A DNA stretch of 64,000 nucleotides from an uncultured Acetatifactor sp. (GCA_910580225.1 CAJTXE010000006.1:1-64000); one strand, 5' to 3'; counted from the stretch's first letter, positions 1-9,313 are shown. Made by a program: numbers and translations. Notes: generated by a model not told the origin, from the letters alone.

Positions 1-56
1 CAATCTTAATTTGGATAAAATGACCAAAAGTTGGTAATTTTCAAACACGCTCTAGT
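1..56. repeat. possible right end of a MITE-like repeat cut by the window edge
   Basis: Positions 39-56 read TTTTCAAACACGCTCTAG. They match 14 of 18 bases at the right end of the repeat at 8037-8148 (TTTTCAAATGCGCTCCAG). If this is the same family, the rest of the copy lies left of the window. No gene is visible in the first 94 bases. Confidence 0.25.
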
Positions 57-94
57 ATTATTTTATTCTATTGTCTGATGAGGAGGGCTTACCA

Positions 95-562
95 ATGAAA
101 ACACAATTATCTGTCCTGGTGAAAAACGAATCTCTTTACTCCCGTTGTTTCTCTTTCCTGTGGTTCATTAACATTTTCAGGAAAATGTCTGTGAACGTAT
201 GGATCGACCAGGATCCCGATGTGGTCAAAAATCCCACCCGCGTTTTAAAGGCGTCAAATGATCCCTATGAGATCGATCTGGTTCCCGGTCCGCACACAGT
301 ATATTTCTCTGACCCAAGGGCTGCAAGCAAGGCCAGATTCCGTGCGGTTACCGGCGCGTTTGTGGGTGCAAGCTTCGCTGCAGGTGCAGGCGGGTCCATG
401 CTTGCCGGTGCTTCCGTTGGTGCGGATATGGGCGCAGGCAACTCCGTAGGCGTCGGATATGCTTCCTTTTTCCTGCAGGATGGCGATATCTTTAAAATCT
501 CCGCAAAACCTACCAGAAAAGGCGGCGTGAAGGTAAAGCAGATAAAAGAGAAGAAAAAATAG
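95..562 (+). CDS. uncharacterised protein with a glycine-rich segment
   Basis: A 155-residue protein I do not recognise. The ATG at 95 is chosen because AGGAGGG at 81-87 lies seven bases upstream; an in-frame TTG at 71 has no such site. The first 80 residues look beta-rich and include a 'DLVPGPHTVYF' stretch that resembles PEGA-type surface repeats (resemblance only). Residues about 90-135 form a glycine/alanine-rich hydrophobic stretch like glycine-zipper membrane segments. The C-terminus is strongly basic (KVKQIKEKKK). A terminator follows, then two further unknown genes on the same strand. A membrane-associated or oligomeric role is only a guess. Confidence 0.75.
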   Translation: MKTQLSVLVKNESLYSRCFSFLWFINIFRKMSVNVWIDQDPDVVKNPTRVLKASNDPYEIDLVPGPHTVYFSDPRAASKARFRAVTGAFVGASFAAGAGGSMLAGASVGADMGAGNSVGVGYASFFLQDGDIFKISAKPTRKGGVKVKQIKEKKK

Positions 563-569
563 ACACAGG

Positions 570-615
570 GCTGCCGCATCAGTATATTCAGATATCTATG
601 CGGCAGTCTTATTTT
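570..615 (+). terminator. intrinsic terminator after the 95-562 gene
   Basis: CTGCCGCAT at 571-579 pairs with ATGCGGCAG at 598-606. The hairpin is followed by a T-rich run (TCTTATTTTAT). It lies just past the stop codon at 562. Confidence 0.75.
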
Positions 616-646
616 ATCAAAGGGAAATCAGATAAGGAGAATCATC

Positions 647-1666
647 ATGTTTTTTGATACACAGGGGCCGGACAAGACCTATAAACAGCTGCTGACCGCA
701 GTGGCGTCAAAGCAGAAGGAACTGCTTCGGCACAGCTTTAACTGGGCCGATCGGACCGAAAAGACCATTCCGAAAAAGCGGGGCTTCTTTGGAAGAAAGG
801 AAACGCCCGATCCGGTATATACCAGACTTCTGGACGAACTCGAAACCATAAGAGTTCAGTTAAAAACCTATCGGGAAAAGCAGGGCTACTCCCGAGGCGT
901 ATTCTGGTGGAGTATTCCGTGGGATCAGGTGCAGGACTGGCTGATCTGCGACCTGGCGCAGCCACGAGAAAGCGGAGGATGGCGTTATGCCAATGAACTG
1001 CACACGCTGGGTGAAGACGGTGTCTATCTGTTATACCTGAAAGAAGAAGGGCATTTGTCTGATTTTTCGTCTTCTTACGAATATTCCGTAGATATCAAAT
1101 CGGAATACAGTTATAGCGAAAGAAAAGACATGGTTCGGAATTACAATAAACGATTATCGGCATTTGATCTGATGGACCTGTCCACCAGTAACAGCGCTCC
1201 CGTTCGTTCCGTCGTCTCCGGCATTGACTATGCTTCCAAAGCCGATTATTATCTTTCAGAAGAATATTTCATGACGAGACAATATCTGTCGGATTCCTAC
1301 TCCAAAAGCCTGTATACGGAGATAGAGCGAAACGGAATCACGGCTGTAAGCCGCAGCCTGCACTACGAATGCTTTTTTCAGGTGGCTGATTTCCATGTTC
1401 GGGAGAACGGCATTCTGGATCACATAGGTATCCGTGATTTCGAACTCATCCGCGCCAACGGAAATATCCCCGCCTCTTTGGACTGCAAGTACGAAGGACG
1501 GGATGCCATTGTAGTCTGCGCCGGATATCTTGCCGACAGCGATCTGGTCCAAACCGTGCCGCTGGCCTTATTCGGCAGAGATATCACCCAGGGCGCTGCC
1601 TCCTACGAGGAAGCCATGCAGCAGGCAGAAATCTATACTTGTCTGGCGGAAAAAATTCAATCATAG
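647..1666 (+). CDS. uncharacterised 339-residue protein
   Basis: The ATG at 647 follows an 'AAGGAGAATCATC' ribosome site. The protein has no motif I recognise. Residues 45-50 are basic (KKRGFFGRK), and an aromatic stretch (FWWSIPWDQVQDWL) lies near residue 88. There is no signal peptide or clear membrane segment, so it is probably cytoplasmic. The next gene starts 17 bases after the stop with its own strong ribosome site, so the two are probably co-transcribed. Both converge on the MoxR-DUF5682-VWA operon. A functional link to that operon is possible but not shown by the sequence. Confidence 0.75.
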   Translation: MFFDTQGPDKTYKQLLTAVASKQKELLRHSFNWADRTEKTIPKKRGFFGRKETPDPVYTRLLDELETIRVQLKTYREKQGYSRGVFWWSIPWDQVQDWLICDLAQPRESGGWRYANELHTLGEDGVYLLYLKEEGHLSDFSSSYEYSVDIKSEYSYSERKDMVRNYNKRLSAFDLMDLSTSNSAPVRSVVSGIDYASKADYYLSEEYFMTRQYLSDSYSKSLYTEIERNGITAVSRSLHYECFFQVADFHVRENGILDHIGIRDFELIRANGNIPASLDCKYEGRDAIVVCAGYLADSDLVQTVPLALFGRDITQGAASYEEAMQQAEIYTCLAEKIQS

Positions 1667-1683
1667 GAAGGAGAATTGTGAAC

Positions 1684-3246
1684 ATGGAACTTGTTTGGCA
1701 CAGAGGCTATGAAGATTACGAAGACAGTGCCTGGACGGCCCGGAAGAATTACCTCACCGGAATCTGGCAAAATCTCTCCGCAGAAAAAGCGGCCGGAATG
1801 GAAACTGTCCCGCTGATGGACGGACTGGAGTCAATTGAGGAACTGATGCGGTATTACGCTTCCGTAAAGGATTTCGAAAACCTGGAACCTTTGATGCGAA
1901 GCTACGAACCCCTGCTGGAACTGCTTCGGCACCGGAATCCGGACAACACGGGATACTGGTATCTGGAAATGGAATACAGCAGGCTCAACGCTCTGCTCTA
2001 TCTGAATCAGGGCAGCAATCAGCAGGCAATTCAATATTACAGCCAGGCATTGCACTTTGGGGAAAACTGCTTTTCCCGGCTCCAGTCGGAAGAAGCTTTC
2101 TATGACGGGGAACAGCGGCTCTATCTGGCCTGGTCCTGTGCGGAATGCCGTAACGAAATGGCGGTAGCCTGTGAACGCATCCTGGATACCCCGGGGATGT
2201 ATCAGGTTCTCACCGCTTCCCTGCCCCTTCTTCAATATGCGGAGGAGTATCTGGGAGACGCCGACGGCATCTGCGAGAAAATAGCCGACTTCTATGCCCG
2301 GATCGGAGCAATCTTCTATCAATACAATAACTATGCTGATGGGAACCAATGCTATGAGAAAGCACGAAACTTGTTTGACCGGCTGGCCGATAAACTTTCC
2401 TTCGATTTTTATCGTGCCCGTGCCCTGTGGATACAAAGCCTCCACGGCATAGATGCATTCCTCCGCACCGGAAACACAGATATCATGCTGAACTGCGAAC
2501 GCGGCGTGACACAGTTCCTGGAAAGCGGAGTCTCCGGGCACGGCCGGGCCGTGGCGGAAGGTGCTCTGGCCATGACCTGCATGCAGCGGGGTAACGCCAT
2601 ACAGCAGGCGGGAGGCGATATCAAAGAAGCGATCCGATGGACCGAGAAAAGCGTCAATCTGTTCGGGAATGCCCATGAGGCTCTGGAAAAGGAGTGCCAG
2701 AACCTGGAAAGCAGCACGGCCAAGGGCATACTCAGCGATATCGCTGCCAGATTATACAACACCGGCATAACCGCTATGGAGGTCCTGGGCGTACAGTATT
2801 ATGCAGCCGGCCAGGGGGACGAGGCACAAAGTCTTTTCGAACAGGTACTTGCCATGCTCACAGACACGAACGGCTTTCATGTGGCCGAAAGCGCTTCTCT
2901 GGTGCTGCGGGCAGAAAGCTGTCACTATCTGGCACTGCTTGCAGCAGATGCAGACGATCGGTATAAAGCGGACTTCTACGGCACCCAGGCTATGAATTTC
3001 GGAGAGGAAGCCGCACAGAAAACCGGAAATCCGGCAGCATGGCAGATCGTGATCATCAGCGCCTCTCTGGTCTCTGAGATTGCCGCCATCACGAAGGAAA
3101 AGCTGAAAATGAGCACCGCGGCGGCAAGAGGCCTGGCCGCCTGTGACGAGCTGGCCAGGCTCATGCCGGAACACGGAATTTTATCCATGCGGTCCAACCT
3201 GGAAAAGCGGATCAAAAAATCCTCCAAACGTTTTTTCGGCTTTTAA
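1684..3246 (+). CDS. TPR-like repeat protein
   Basis: About 520 residues, start taken at the ATG at 1684, nine bases after AGGAAGGAG; the frame is also open upstream. The sequence is almost entirely alpha-helical with recurring TPR-like helix pairs, for example 'NQQAIQYYSQALHFGENCF', 'YADGNQCYEKARNLFDRLA' and 'DIKEAIRWTEKSVNLFGNA'. The spacing suggests five to eight degenerate repeats. TPR proteins are generally scaffolds for protein contacts; the partner here is unknown. The tail is basic (EKRIKKSSKRFFGF). It is the last gene of its strand run and ends ten bases from the converging VWA gene. Confidence 0.8.
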   Translation: MELVWHRGYEDYEDSAWTARKNYLTGIWQNLSAEKAAGMETVPLMDGLESIEELMRYYASVKDFENLEPLMRSYEPLLELLRHRNPDNTGYWYLEMEYSRLNALLYLNQGSNQQAIQYYSQALHFGENCFSRLQSEEAFYDGEQRLYLAWSCAECRNEMAVACERILDTPGMYQVLTASLPLLQYAEEYLGDADGICEKIADFYARIGAIFYQYNNYADGNQCYEKARNLFDRLADKLSFDFYRARALWIQSLHGIDAFLRTGNTDIMLNCERGVTQFLESGVSGHGRAVAEGALAMTCMQRGNAIQQAGGDIKEAIRWTEKSVNLFGNAHEALEKECQNLESSTAKGILSDIAARLYNTGITAMEVLGVQYYAAGQGDEAQSLFEQVLAMLTDTNGFHVAESASLVLRAESCHYLALLAADADDRYKADFYGTQAMNFGEEAAQKTGNPAAWQIVIISASLVSEIAAITKEKLKMSTAAARGLAACDELARLMPEHGILSMRSNLEKRIKKSSKRFFGF

Positions 3247-3256
3247 CCACCTGCCC

Positions 3257-4384
3257 CTACGCGATTATCTTTCCCATCCACCCGGCCAGTTCCTCCGGCG
3301 TCATGGCCCCCACAAAGGCGCCCATGTCCGCCAGGACTGCCGCGGCGTTTCTGTCGTAGTTGGGATTGGCATCCATGTCCAGGGCGGTGAGCACCACCAG
3401 CCGGGCACCGCTTTCAATGATTCCCTTGGAAGTGCTGTAAAGCCTCTGGTATCCGCCGCCTTCATAGAGGTCCGTCACCAGCACCACCATTGTCCTAAAC
3501 GGAAAATCGATTAATCCTTCACAGTAAGACAATGCCCCCGCGATATTGGTGCCGCCTCCCAGCTGTACACTCATCAAAGTCTCCACCGGATCCTCCACAT
3601 AACCGCTTAAATCCACCACATTGGTGTCAAATATCACCAGTTTGGTGTCCAGCATGGGAAGCTTTGAGAAAATTCCCGCCATAATAGCGCTGTGGATGAC
3701 GGAATCCAACATGGAACCGCTCTCGTCCACGCAGATGATCACCCTCCACTGGTTATATTTCTTCATCCGTGAATTAAAATAAACGTTTTTCAGTATAATC
3801 TGTTCCTTTTCCCTGTCGTAATTTTTCAGATTCATACGGATGGTCTTTTTCATGTCCAGATTTCGGGCAGACTTCACCGGGCTGCTGGCATTGCGGTTAA
3901 TCTGGCCGAAGAAAGAGATTCTTACCTCCTGCTCCAGTTTCCGTGCAATCTCTGCCGCCACTTTCCGCACAATCTCTCTGGCCATGTTCAGCACATCGCC
4001 CTTCATCATATGCTTCAGTTCCAGAATGGTCTTGAGAAGTTCCTTATTGGGTTCCAGCTTCTTCAGCACCTCCGGATCCGTGAGCAGTTCCGTCATGCCA
4101 TACTTCTCCAGTGCATGGCGCTCCAGCACCTCCACCGTCTGCTTCGGGAAAAGCTTCTTCACCTGATGCAGCCAGCCCGGCACGGTAAGCCGGGAGCCCT
4201 CACTGCCCCCCTGCCTCTCCTTGCGTATCTCCTGTTCATCCCCGTATTCCCTGGAGTAGAGATAGTCCAGCACATTCTCCATATCCATGTAATTCAGACC
4301 GCCTTCGGAAAATGAAATCTGTCCTGAAGCATACTTTCCCAGGACCAGCCTCCAGCGGTTCAAAATTTCCTGTTCATCTGCCAT
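3257..4384 (-). CDS. VWA-domain protein of a MoxR-DUF5682-VWA operon
   Basis: A 375-residue protein. The C-terminal half (about residue 215 onward) is a von Willebrand A domain with an intact MIDAS metal site: 'CVDESGSM' supplies DxSxS, 'LGGGTN' the threonine and 'LVTDLYEGG' the second aspartate. The N-terminal half is helical and charged, as in CoxE-like VWA proteins. In known MoxR systems the AAA+ ATPase remodels a VWA partner, usually for cofactor insertion or assembly. Here the ATPase and a DUF5682 protein lie upstream on the same strand. The ATG at 4384 follows a GGGAGAGGG site. The substrate is unknown. Confidence 0.88.
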   Translation of the reverse strand: MADEQEILNRWRLVLGKYASGQISFSEGGLNYMDMENVLDYLYSREYGDEQEIRKERQGGSEGSRLTVPGWLHQVKKLFPKQTVEVLERHALEKYGMTELLTDPEVLKKLEPNKELLKTILELKHMMKGDVLNMAREIVRKVAAEIARKLEQEVRISFFGQINRNASSPVKSARNLDMKKTIRMNLKNYDREKEQIILKNVYFNSRMKKYNQWRVIICVDESGSMLDSVIHSAIMAGIFSKLPMLDTKLVIFDTNVVDLSGYVEDPVETLMSVQLGGGTNIAGALSYCEGLIDFPFRTMVVLVTDLYEGGGYQRLYSTSKGIIESGARLVVLTALDMDANPNYDRNAAAVLADMGAFVGAMTPEELAGWMGKIIA

Positions 4385-4570
4385 CTTATTTGCCCTCTCC
4401 CAGAATCAATCCTGCAATCATTCCCCCAAACCTGTCCTTCCGGCTCCATAATATTCTGTCTTCCATGCTTTACCGTATCCTGGCATTTCCCATATATGAC
4501 TGTCTGCATAAGCAGGCGCATGGCTGACGATTTCCCTCCATAAGCCAAATCCCTCCACGCAGCTGCCCCT
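4385..4570. other. 186-bp gap inside the MoxR operon
   Basis: This gap separates the DUF5682 stop from the VWA start. A 62-codon minus-strand frame (4360-4548) crosses it but overlaps the VWA start and has no family look. I see no terminator, so the operon probably continues through. Confidence 0.4.
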
Positions 4571-6943
4571 CTATAACTGCATCCTCGCCTTCACATACGC
4601 ATCCATCTCTTTCCCATAGGAATACCAGTCCGGATAGACTTCCTCCCGCTCCAGAATATCCCGTCTGCTCCGGCCATGAAGCGCCGCTGCGGCACCGGCG
4701 ATTTTGTCCGTCTCCCTGGGCGTGAAATAGGTAAAGGCCATACGCAGCTCGGGCAGAAGCTCCATAAATTCCTCCTGGTCCACCTGTCCGAAAAATTCGT
4801 CCAGCATACGGATAAACTGTTCGCCGATAAAAACCAGATCTCTCGCCGTAAAGAATAATCCTCTGAAAAATCGGGCCGTGGAGAAAAGCTGTTCTCTGGT
4901 ACCTCCCAGATATCCCCTGCAGACAGCCTCCACCTCAGCCGACGCTTCCTTTCCGCTTCCGTAGAGAATGCCGTGAATACAGCCGTTTAATCCCGGATGG
5001 ATCTCTGCGTCCCGGGTCATTTTCCCCAGTACGTCATAGTAGTCCTCCCGCTCCCGGGCGAAGGCATCCCCTTCCCGTCCCGTGATCTGGTAGAGGAGTT
5101 TCAGGGCATTCATACAGGCATTCAGGTCTTCGTCTTTGATCTTCGCCATGGAGGGCGCAAGATAGATCAGCTTCCGGCACCCAATGTGAACCAGCTCACC
5201 GAACGCCATCCTGGAATCGTACAGTCCTGCCAGCTCTTCCATCATCAGCAGAGATTTCACCGCCTCTGCCAGGGAATAGAAATCTGTATCCTTCTGCATC
5301 AGTTCATACACCCTGTCATACACCGGCTGCAGCTGTTCCTGCAATCCCATCTCAAATACCTGGGTCAGCAGCCGGACGCTTTCCCCTGCCCCGATGTCCT
5401 GCTTCAGAGCCTCCTTCACCAGGCTCACTGCCGCCTCTTCAATGGTGGCGCCGTAGACGGACACCTCAATCAGGGCGGAATTCACCTGCACACTCCATTT
5501 ATATTTCCAGATCTCCCGCATCAGATTCCGGTCCCGCTTCAACTGCAGGTTCGGTCCCTTTACCTTTCTGGCAAATGCAGTCTTCAGATAGGTCATGCGG
5601 TTTAGAAACATACTGTACCGTCGGTGCTTCGGATTGGAGAAAATGGACAGGGTGGCTTCCGCTTCCAGCGTGGAACCTGTCCTGATGCCGAAATTCCTGC
5701 ATTGGTCCTGAAAATCATGAAGAATCGGCGGTACATCCGCATGACGGCACAATGCCCCCACCGTATTTCCTGTCATCGCTTTCCGCAGAAAACGCATGGG
5801 CGCATCTGTGGCAATATTATATTCTCCTTTTACAAAAGAGGTCAGCACTGCATCCAGCAGCTCGTAGGCCCCGGGCTGGTGCTTGCTCCGCAGCTGCGCC
5901 AGCCCCTCTGCCATGGCACAGGCGCAGATTTCGTCATAGGTGGAGAGATACCCTTCCTTCCGCCTGGTCTCCTTGCCGGCCGTGACGATCATATCCAGCA
6001 CCGCATCGTGGTAAGGCAGCGTCGTCTCCTGCAGTCCTTCCCAGATCTTCTGGTAAAATCCCGGAAAAGGCATACCGCTGGCATAACCGTTCAGGGCATC
6101 CGCCGCTTCCATGGAATAGGGCATAAGATAGACGCCCTGATCCGTTTCCGGGACACTTTCCCCGGCTTCCCCGGATACCGGCCCCTTCTCCAGCAGCGCC
6201 TTCAGTCCCGGCGTATGAAAACCGCCTGTCACCGCCAGCACCGGTCCTTCCGCCGTCCCGGTTTTCTCCGCATATTCCCGAATCCGCGCTGCCATATGCC
6301 GCTCTCTGGCCAGGCATCCGTCCTCCTCCATGGCTTCTGTGGGCGTATTCTCTCTGGCCAAAGTGCAGTAAGTCAAAAGATTACCAAACCACCGTTCACT
6401 TTCCTCTTCTATTCCGTTTAATTCAAAATATTTCTCCCAGAACTCGTCGAAACTGCGCAGCCCGGTCTTCTCACAGAGCTGCTGCAGATAGGCATTCCTA
6501 GACAAAAGGTAATCGTCGTTATAATTGCTTTTCTCCTCTTCCGCCTTCAGCAGTCCTCTCCCTTCCCGGGAAGCCGCCAGGATATCCCCATAGGGCAGAT
6601 CAATAAAAGCGGTCTCTATGTTCAGCTCCCTTCCCGTCCGGAAAGCCGCCAGCTCCGGCGAGTAATCCAGAAAGGGATAGTAACATTTGTAATGGTCCTT
6701 CTCCTCGGAAATCCGTCCCGTCTGGTCATGATAAGAGTAATAGATGGCAAATGGCGCTTTGGTATCCTCATGAACCATCACCGGAATCAGCGCATTGGCA
6801 TTGTCCGGTCCCTCCACCAGAATTACTCCGGGGCGCAGCTTTTCAATCATCCGACTCACATGCCAGGCACAGGCCGGGCTGTGATGGCGCACCGGAAGCA
6901 GGACTATTTCAGCCATTTTCTGGCTTCGTAATATTCTTTCCAT
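4571..6943 (-). CDS. DUF5682-type protein of the MoxR/VWA operon
   Basis: A 790-residue protein. The N-terminal block has the features I associate with DUF5682 and the wider EreA/ChaN-like superfamily: 'LLPVRHHSPACAWHV' near residue 15, 'ILVEGPDNANAL' near 42 and 'AVTGGFHTPGLKALL' near 245. The rest is helical. Its activity is unknown; conserved histidines and acidic residues make a hydrolase plausible. The start overlaps the end of the moxR gene by 40 bases, which implies translational coupling. ATG 6943 follows AAGGTGG closely, and an ATG at 6916 (MAEIVLLPV) is the alternative. MoxR-DUF5682-VWA sets recur in bacteria, sometimes with SWIM-domain proteins, which are not seen here. Confidence 0.8.
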   Translation of the reverse strand: MERILRSQKMAEIVLLPVRHHSPACAWHVSRMIEKLRPGVILVEGPDNANALIPVMVHEDTKAPFAIYYSYHDQTGRISEEKDHYKCYYPFLDYSPELAAFRTGRELNIETAFIDLPYGDILAASREGRGLLKAEEEKSNYNDDYLLSRNAYLQQLCEKTGLRSFDEFWEKYFELNGIEEESERWFGNLLTYCTLARENTPTEAMEEDGCLARERHMAARIREYAEKTGTAEGPVLAVTGGFHTPGLKALLEKGPVSGEAGESVPETDQGVYLMPYSMEAADALNGYASGMPFPGFYQKIWEGLQETTLPYHDAVLDMIVTAGKETRRKEGYLSTYDEICACAMAEGLAQLRSKHQPGAYELLDAVLTSFVKGEYNIATDAPMRFLRKAMTGNTVGALCRHADVPPILHDFQDQCRNFGIRTGSTLEAEATLSIFSNPKHRRYSMFLNRMTYLKTAFARKVKGPNLQLKRDRNLMREIWKYKWSVQVNSALIEVSVYGATIEEAAVSLVKEALKQDIGAGESVRLLTQVFEMGLQEQLQPVYDRVYELMQKDTDFYSLAEAVKSLLMMEELAGLYDSRMAFGELVHIGCRKLIYLAPSMAKIKDEDLNACMNALKLLYQITGREGDAFAREREDYYDVLGKMTRDAEIHPGLNGCIHGILYGSGKEASAEVEAVCRGYLGGTREQLFSTARFFRGLFFTARDLVFIGEQFIRMLDEFFGQVDQEEFMELLPELRMAFTYFTPRETDKIAGAAAALHGRSRRDILEREEVYPDWYSYGKEMDAYVKARMQL

Positions 6944-8016
6944 AATCCACCTTCTTTGCTGCTCTTGTCCCGAATAACCGTGTTGAAGTATCCTTTCACC
7001 TTCTCCAGGTCGTCTTTATTTTCCTTGGACACTGCACCTACCAGGGTCTGCACCAGACTGTCCATACTCAAGGTGCCGTCTCCGTAATAATACCCTGTTA
7101 TCATCGCCTGGTAGTACACCGACACCGCCTCCGCCGTACTCATCACAGAAGATGGCTTATCGATTCTGTGACCGTAAGAGGACACGCCCTCCCGCAGTTC
7201 ATGATAGGTCGAAGCCAGAATCTCCGCCACATCCTCATCCGCCTCCACGCAGATATGACTCTCCGCCGCCAGCTTGTTCACCTCATTGACAATAATCCGT
7301 TTCTCCATGGCCGCCTCCCGGACAGGCATCACGGTCTCGAAATTAAAACGCCGCTTCAGGGCACTGCTCATCTCGTTGACGCCCTTGTCCCGGGTATTGG
7401 CAGTACCGATGACATTGAACCCGGGCTTTGCGAAGAGAAAGCCTTCATCTCCCAGCTCCGGCACGTTCAGCACCTTGTCGCTCAAGACGCTGATCAGACT
7501 GTCCTGGATCTCCGCAGGGGTTCTGGTAATCTCCTCAAAGCGGGTGAGAATCCCCTTCTCCATCCCCACATAAAGGGGCGAGGGCACCAAAGCTTCCCGG
7601 CTGGGCCCCTTTGCCAGGAGCAGAGCATAGTTCCAGGAATATTTGATCATATCCTCTGTGGTTCCCGCCGTCCCCTGGATGGTATTGGTACTGACACCGC
7701 TGACGGCCGCCGAAAGGAATTCCGAAAGCATGGTTTTAGCCGTCCCCGGCTCCCCCACCAGCATCAGACCCCGATTGCCTGCCAGGGTCACGATACAGCG
7801 CTCTACCAGAGCATCGTTGCCGAAATATTTTTTCTCAATCAGATATTCTTTTTCTCCATGCTTTATGGGCTTGGGACTGCCCAGAATAAAGGTACGCACC
7901 GCCTTGGGGGACATCTGCCAGTTCTCCGGCCGGTTTCCTGTGTCGTTGGCCTTCAGGGCCTCAAGTTCTTCCCGGTAGCGGATCTCCACCGGGGGTTTGA
8001 TGAATTTTTGTTCCAT
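6904..8016 (-). CDS. MoxR-family AAA+ ATPase
   Basis: About 370 residues from the ATG at 8016, which follows GAGGAGGCA. The longer open frame upstream runs through an intergenic repeat and is not used. Walker A is 'GEPGTAKT' near residue 87. The sensor-1 region ('GTANTRDKG') and the arginine-finger region ('SSALKRRFNFE') fit the MoxR clade. These cytoplasmic ATPases act as chaperones for VWA-domain partners. It is first in the operon, with DUF5682 and VWA genes behind it. The promoter should lie at 8017-8200, beside or inside the MITE-like repeat. Confidence 0.9.
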   Translation of the reverse strand: MEQKFIKPPVEIRYREELEALKANDTGNRPENWQMSPKAVRTFILGSPKPIKHGEKEYLIEKKYFGNDALVERCIVTLAGNRGLMLVGEPGTAKTMLSEFLSAAVSGVSTNTIQGTAGTTEDMIKYSWNYALLLAKGPSREALVPSPLYVGMEKGILTRFEEITRTPAEIQDSLISVLSDKVLNVPELGDEGFLFAKPGFNVIGTANTRDKGVNEMSSALKRRFNFETVMPVREAAMEKRIIVNEVNKLAAESHICVEADEDVAEILASTYHELREGVSSYGHRIDKPSSVMSTAEAVSVYYQAMITGYYYGDGTLSMDSLVQTLVGAVSKENKDDLEKVKGYFNTVIRDKSSKEGGLWKEYYEARKWLK

Positions 8017-8036
8017 GAATCTGCCTCCTCTATGCT

Positions 8037-8148
8037 TAGAGCCTGTTTGAATTTTTATTCCTGCCATCTGCACGCTCTGTTTTGCAGATGATTTATGACG
8101 TATATCCGACAGAAAGCCATTTTCAAATGCGCTCCAGAATGCCTCTCC
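8037..8148. repeat. MITE-like repeat with imperfect terminal inverted repeats
   Basis: The left end GAGCCTGTTTGAA (about 8039-8051) and the complement of the right end, GAGCGCATTTGAA, match at 10 of 13 positions. Inside is a hairpin: CATCTGC at 8065-8071 pairs with GCAGATG at 8084-8090. No coding sequence fits. A similar right end appears at 39-56. No clear target duplication was found, so this may be an old copy. Confidence 0.45.
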
Positions 8149-8209
8149 TGACAGTATACCAAATCCCGGTGAAAATTTCCATAGAGGATTCTCCGATCTA
8201 TAAAACAGC

Positions 8210-8238
8210 TTGACGGAAAGGACTACATTGTATATAAT
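8210..8238 (+). promoter_or_regulatory. sigma-A promoter of ispE-gntR
   Basis: TTGACG at 8210-8215, a 17-base spacer and TATAAT at 8233-8238, about 38 bases before the ispE start. It is a near-consensus vegetative promoter. Confidence 0.85.
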
Positions 8239-8248
8239 TTTGTACAAT
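8227..8248. promoter_or_regulatory. inverted-repeat operator candidate in the ispE-gntR promoter
   Basis: ATTGTAT at 8227-8233, eight bases, then GTACAAT at 8242-8248. The site covers the -10 box, so a bound protein would block transcription. Arms and spacing match the site at 27381-27402. GntR-family operators often have the form TNGTN...NACNA, and a GntR/FCD gene lies downstream in this operon. Confidence 0.55.
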
Positions 8249-8275
8249 AAGATTTTTATCCCCGGGAGGCGGACT

Positions 8276-9133
8276 ATGAGCGTATACCAGCAGAAAGCAT
8301 ATGCGAAAATCAATCTGGGCCTGGACGTGGTGAGACGGCTTCCGAACGGCTATCATCAGGTCAAAATGATTATGCAGAGCATCAACCTTTGGGACGAACT
8401 TACCTTTGAGAAAGTTGGGCATCAGATCACCATCACCACCGATTCCGAATCGCTTCCCACGGACGAACATAATCTAATCTACAAAGCAGCACACCATATG
8501 TTTGAAAAATATCATATTTCCGCAGGACTCCGCGTACACCTGCGGAAGCATATCCCCATCGCCGCAGGACTGGCGGGAGGAAGTACCGATGCGGCGGCAG
8601 CCATCCGGGCCGTTAACGTCCTGTTCGGACTGGGAATCTCCACGGCCGGACTTATGGAAGAGGGAACCGCCATAGGAGCAGATGTGCCCTATTGTATCCT
8701 GGGCGGCACCGCACTGGCGGAAGGTATGGGAGAGAAACTGACCCCCCTGGCCCCTCTGCCGTCCTGCCACATTCTGGTCGCCAAACCGGACATCAGTGTA
8801 TCCACCAAATACGTCTATGAGCATCTGAACCTGCAGGAAATCTCCAGGCATCCGGACATTGACGGTATGGCCGCTGCCATCGCAGCCGGAGAGCTGGACG
8901 GAATCACCAGCCGCATGGCAAATGTTCTGGAGACTGTCACCATAGCTGCCTGCCCTGTAATCGCCGCCATTCAGACTGAAATGCTTCAGCTGGGAGCGGA
9001 GAACAGTCTCATGAGCGGCAGCGGCCCCACGGTATTCGGTATTTACAGGGATGCAGAGGCTGCGAAATCCGCCCACGATAAAATGGAAAAGACTGGCTTG
9101 GCAAAACAGCTTTTCCTGACCACACCCATCTAA
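8276..9133 (+). CDS. ispE: 4-diphosphocytidyl-2-C-methyl-D-erythritol kinase
   Basis: 285 residues, start at the ATG at 8276 after GGGAGGCGG. IspE phosphorylates the 2-hydroxyl of CDP-methylerythritol using ATP in the MEP isoprenoid pathway (cytosolic). Diagnostic features are 'AYAKINLGL' at residues 8-16 (with Lys10), the GHMP ATP loop 'PIAAGLAGGSTDAAAA' near 94-109, the 'GADVPYC' aspartate motif and the C-terminal 'LMSGSGPTVFG' motif. Length is normal. It leads an operon with a GntR/FCD regulator, behind a strong promoter with an overlapping inverted repeat. Confidence 0.96.
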   Translation: MSVYQQKAYAKINLGLDVVRRLPNGYHQVKMIMQSINLWDELTFEKVGHQITITTDSESLPTDEHNLIYKAAHHMFEKYHISAGLRVHLRKHIPIAAGLAGGSTDAAAAIRAVNVLFGLGISTAGLMEEGTAIGADVPYCILGGTALAEGMGEKLTPLAPLPSCHILVAKPDISVSTKYVYEHLNLQEISRHPDIDGMAAAIAAGELDGITSRMANVLETVTIAACPVIAAIQTEMLQLGAENSLMSGSGPTVFGIYRDAEAAKSAHDKMEKTGLAKQLFLTTPI

Positions 9134-9313
9134 GGCTCCGGCAATGGGACGAAACTATTTTTCTTAAATCCCGCCATCATCAGAAAGCACCCGGGATCCA
9201 TTGAATGGCCGGAAAGATTTCTCCTTCCATGAGGCATGTTCCCAAAAGAACCCGGAATCCTCCCCGGCAGAACAAGGTGCGCAACAGGTTACAGGAAAGG
9301 CACAGGTAACAAT

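Noticed and set aside
8017..8313. 99-residue N-terminal extension of the MoxR ATPase
   Set aside because: It runs through an intergenic repeat and into the ispE promoter; the ATG at 8016 has a good ribosome site and gives the normal length.
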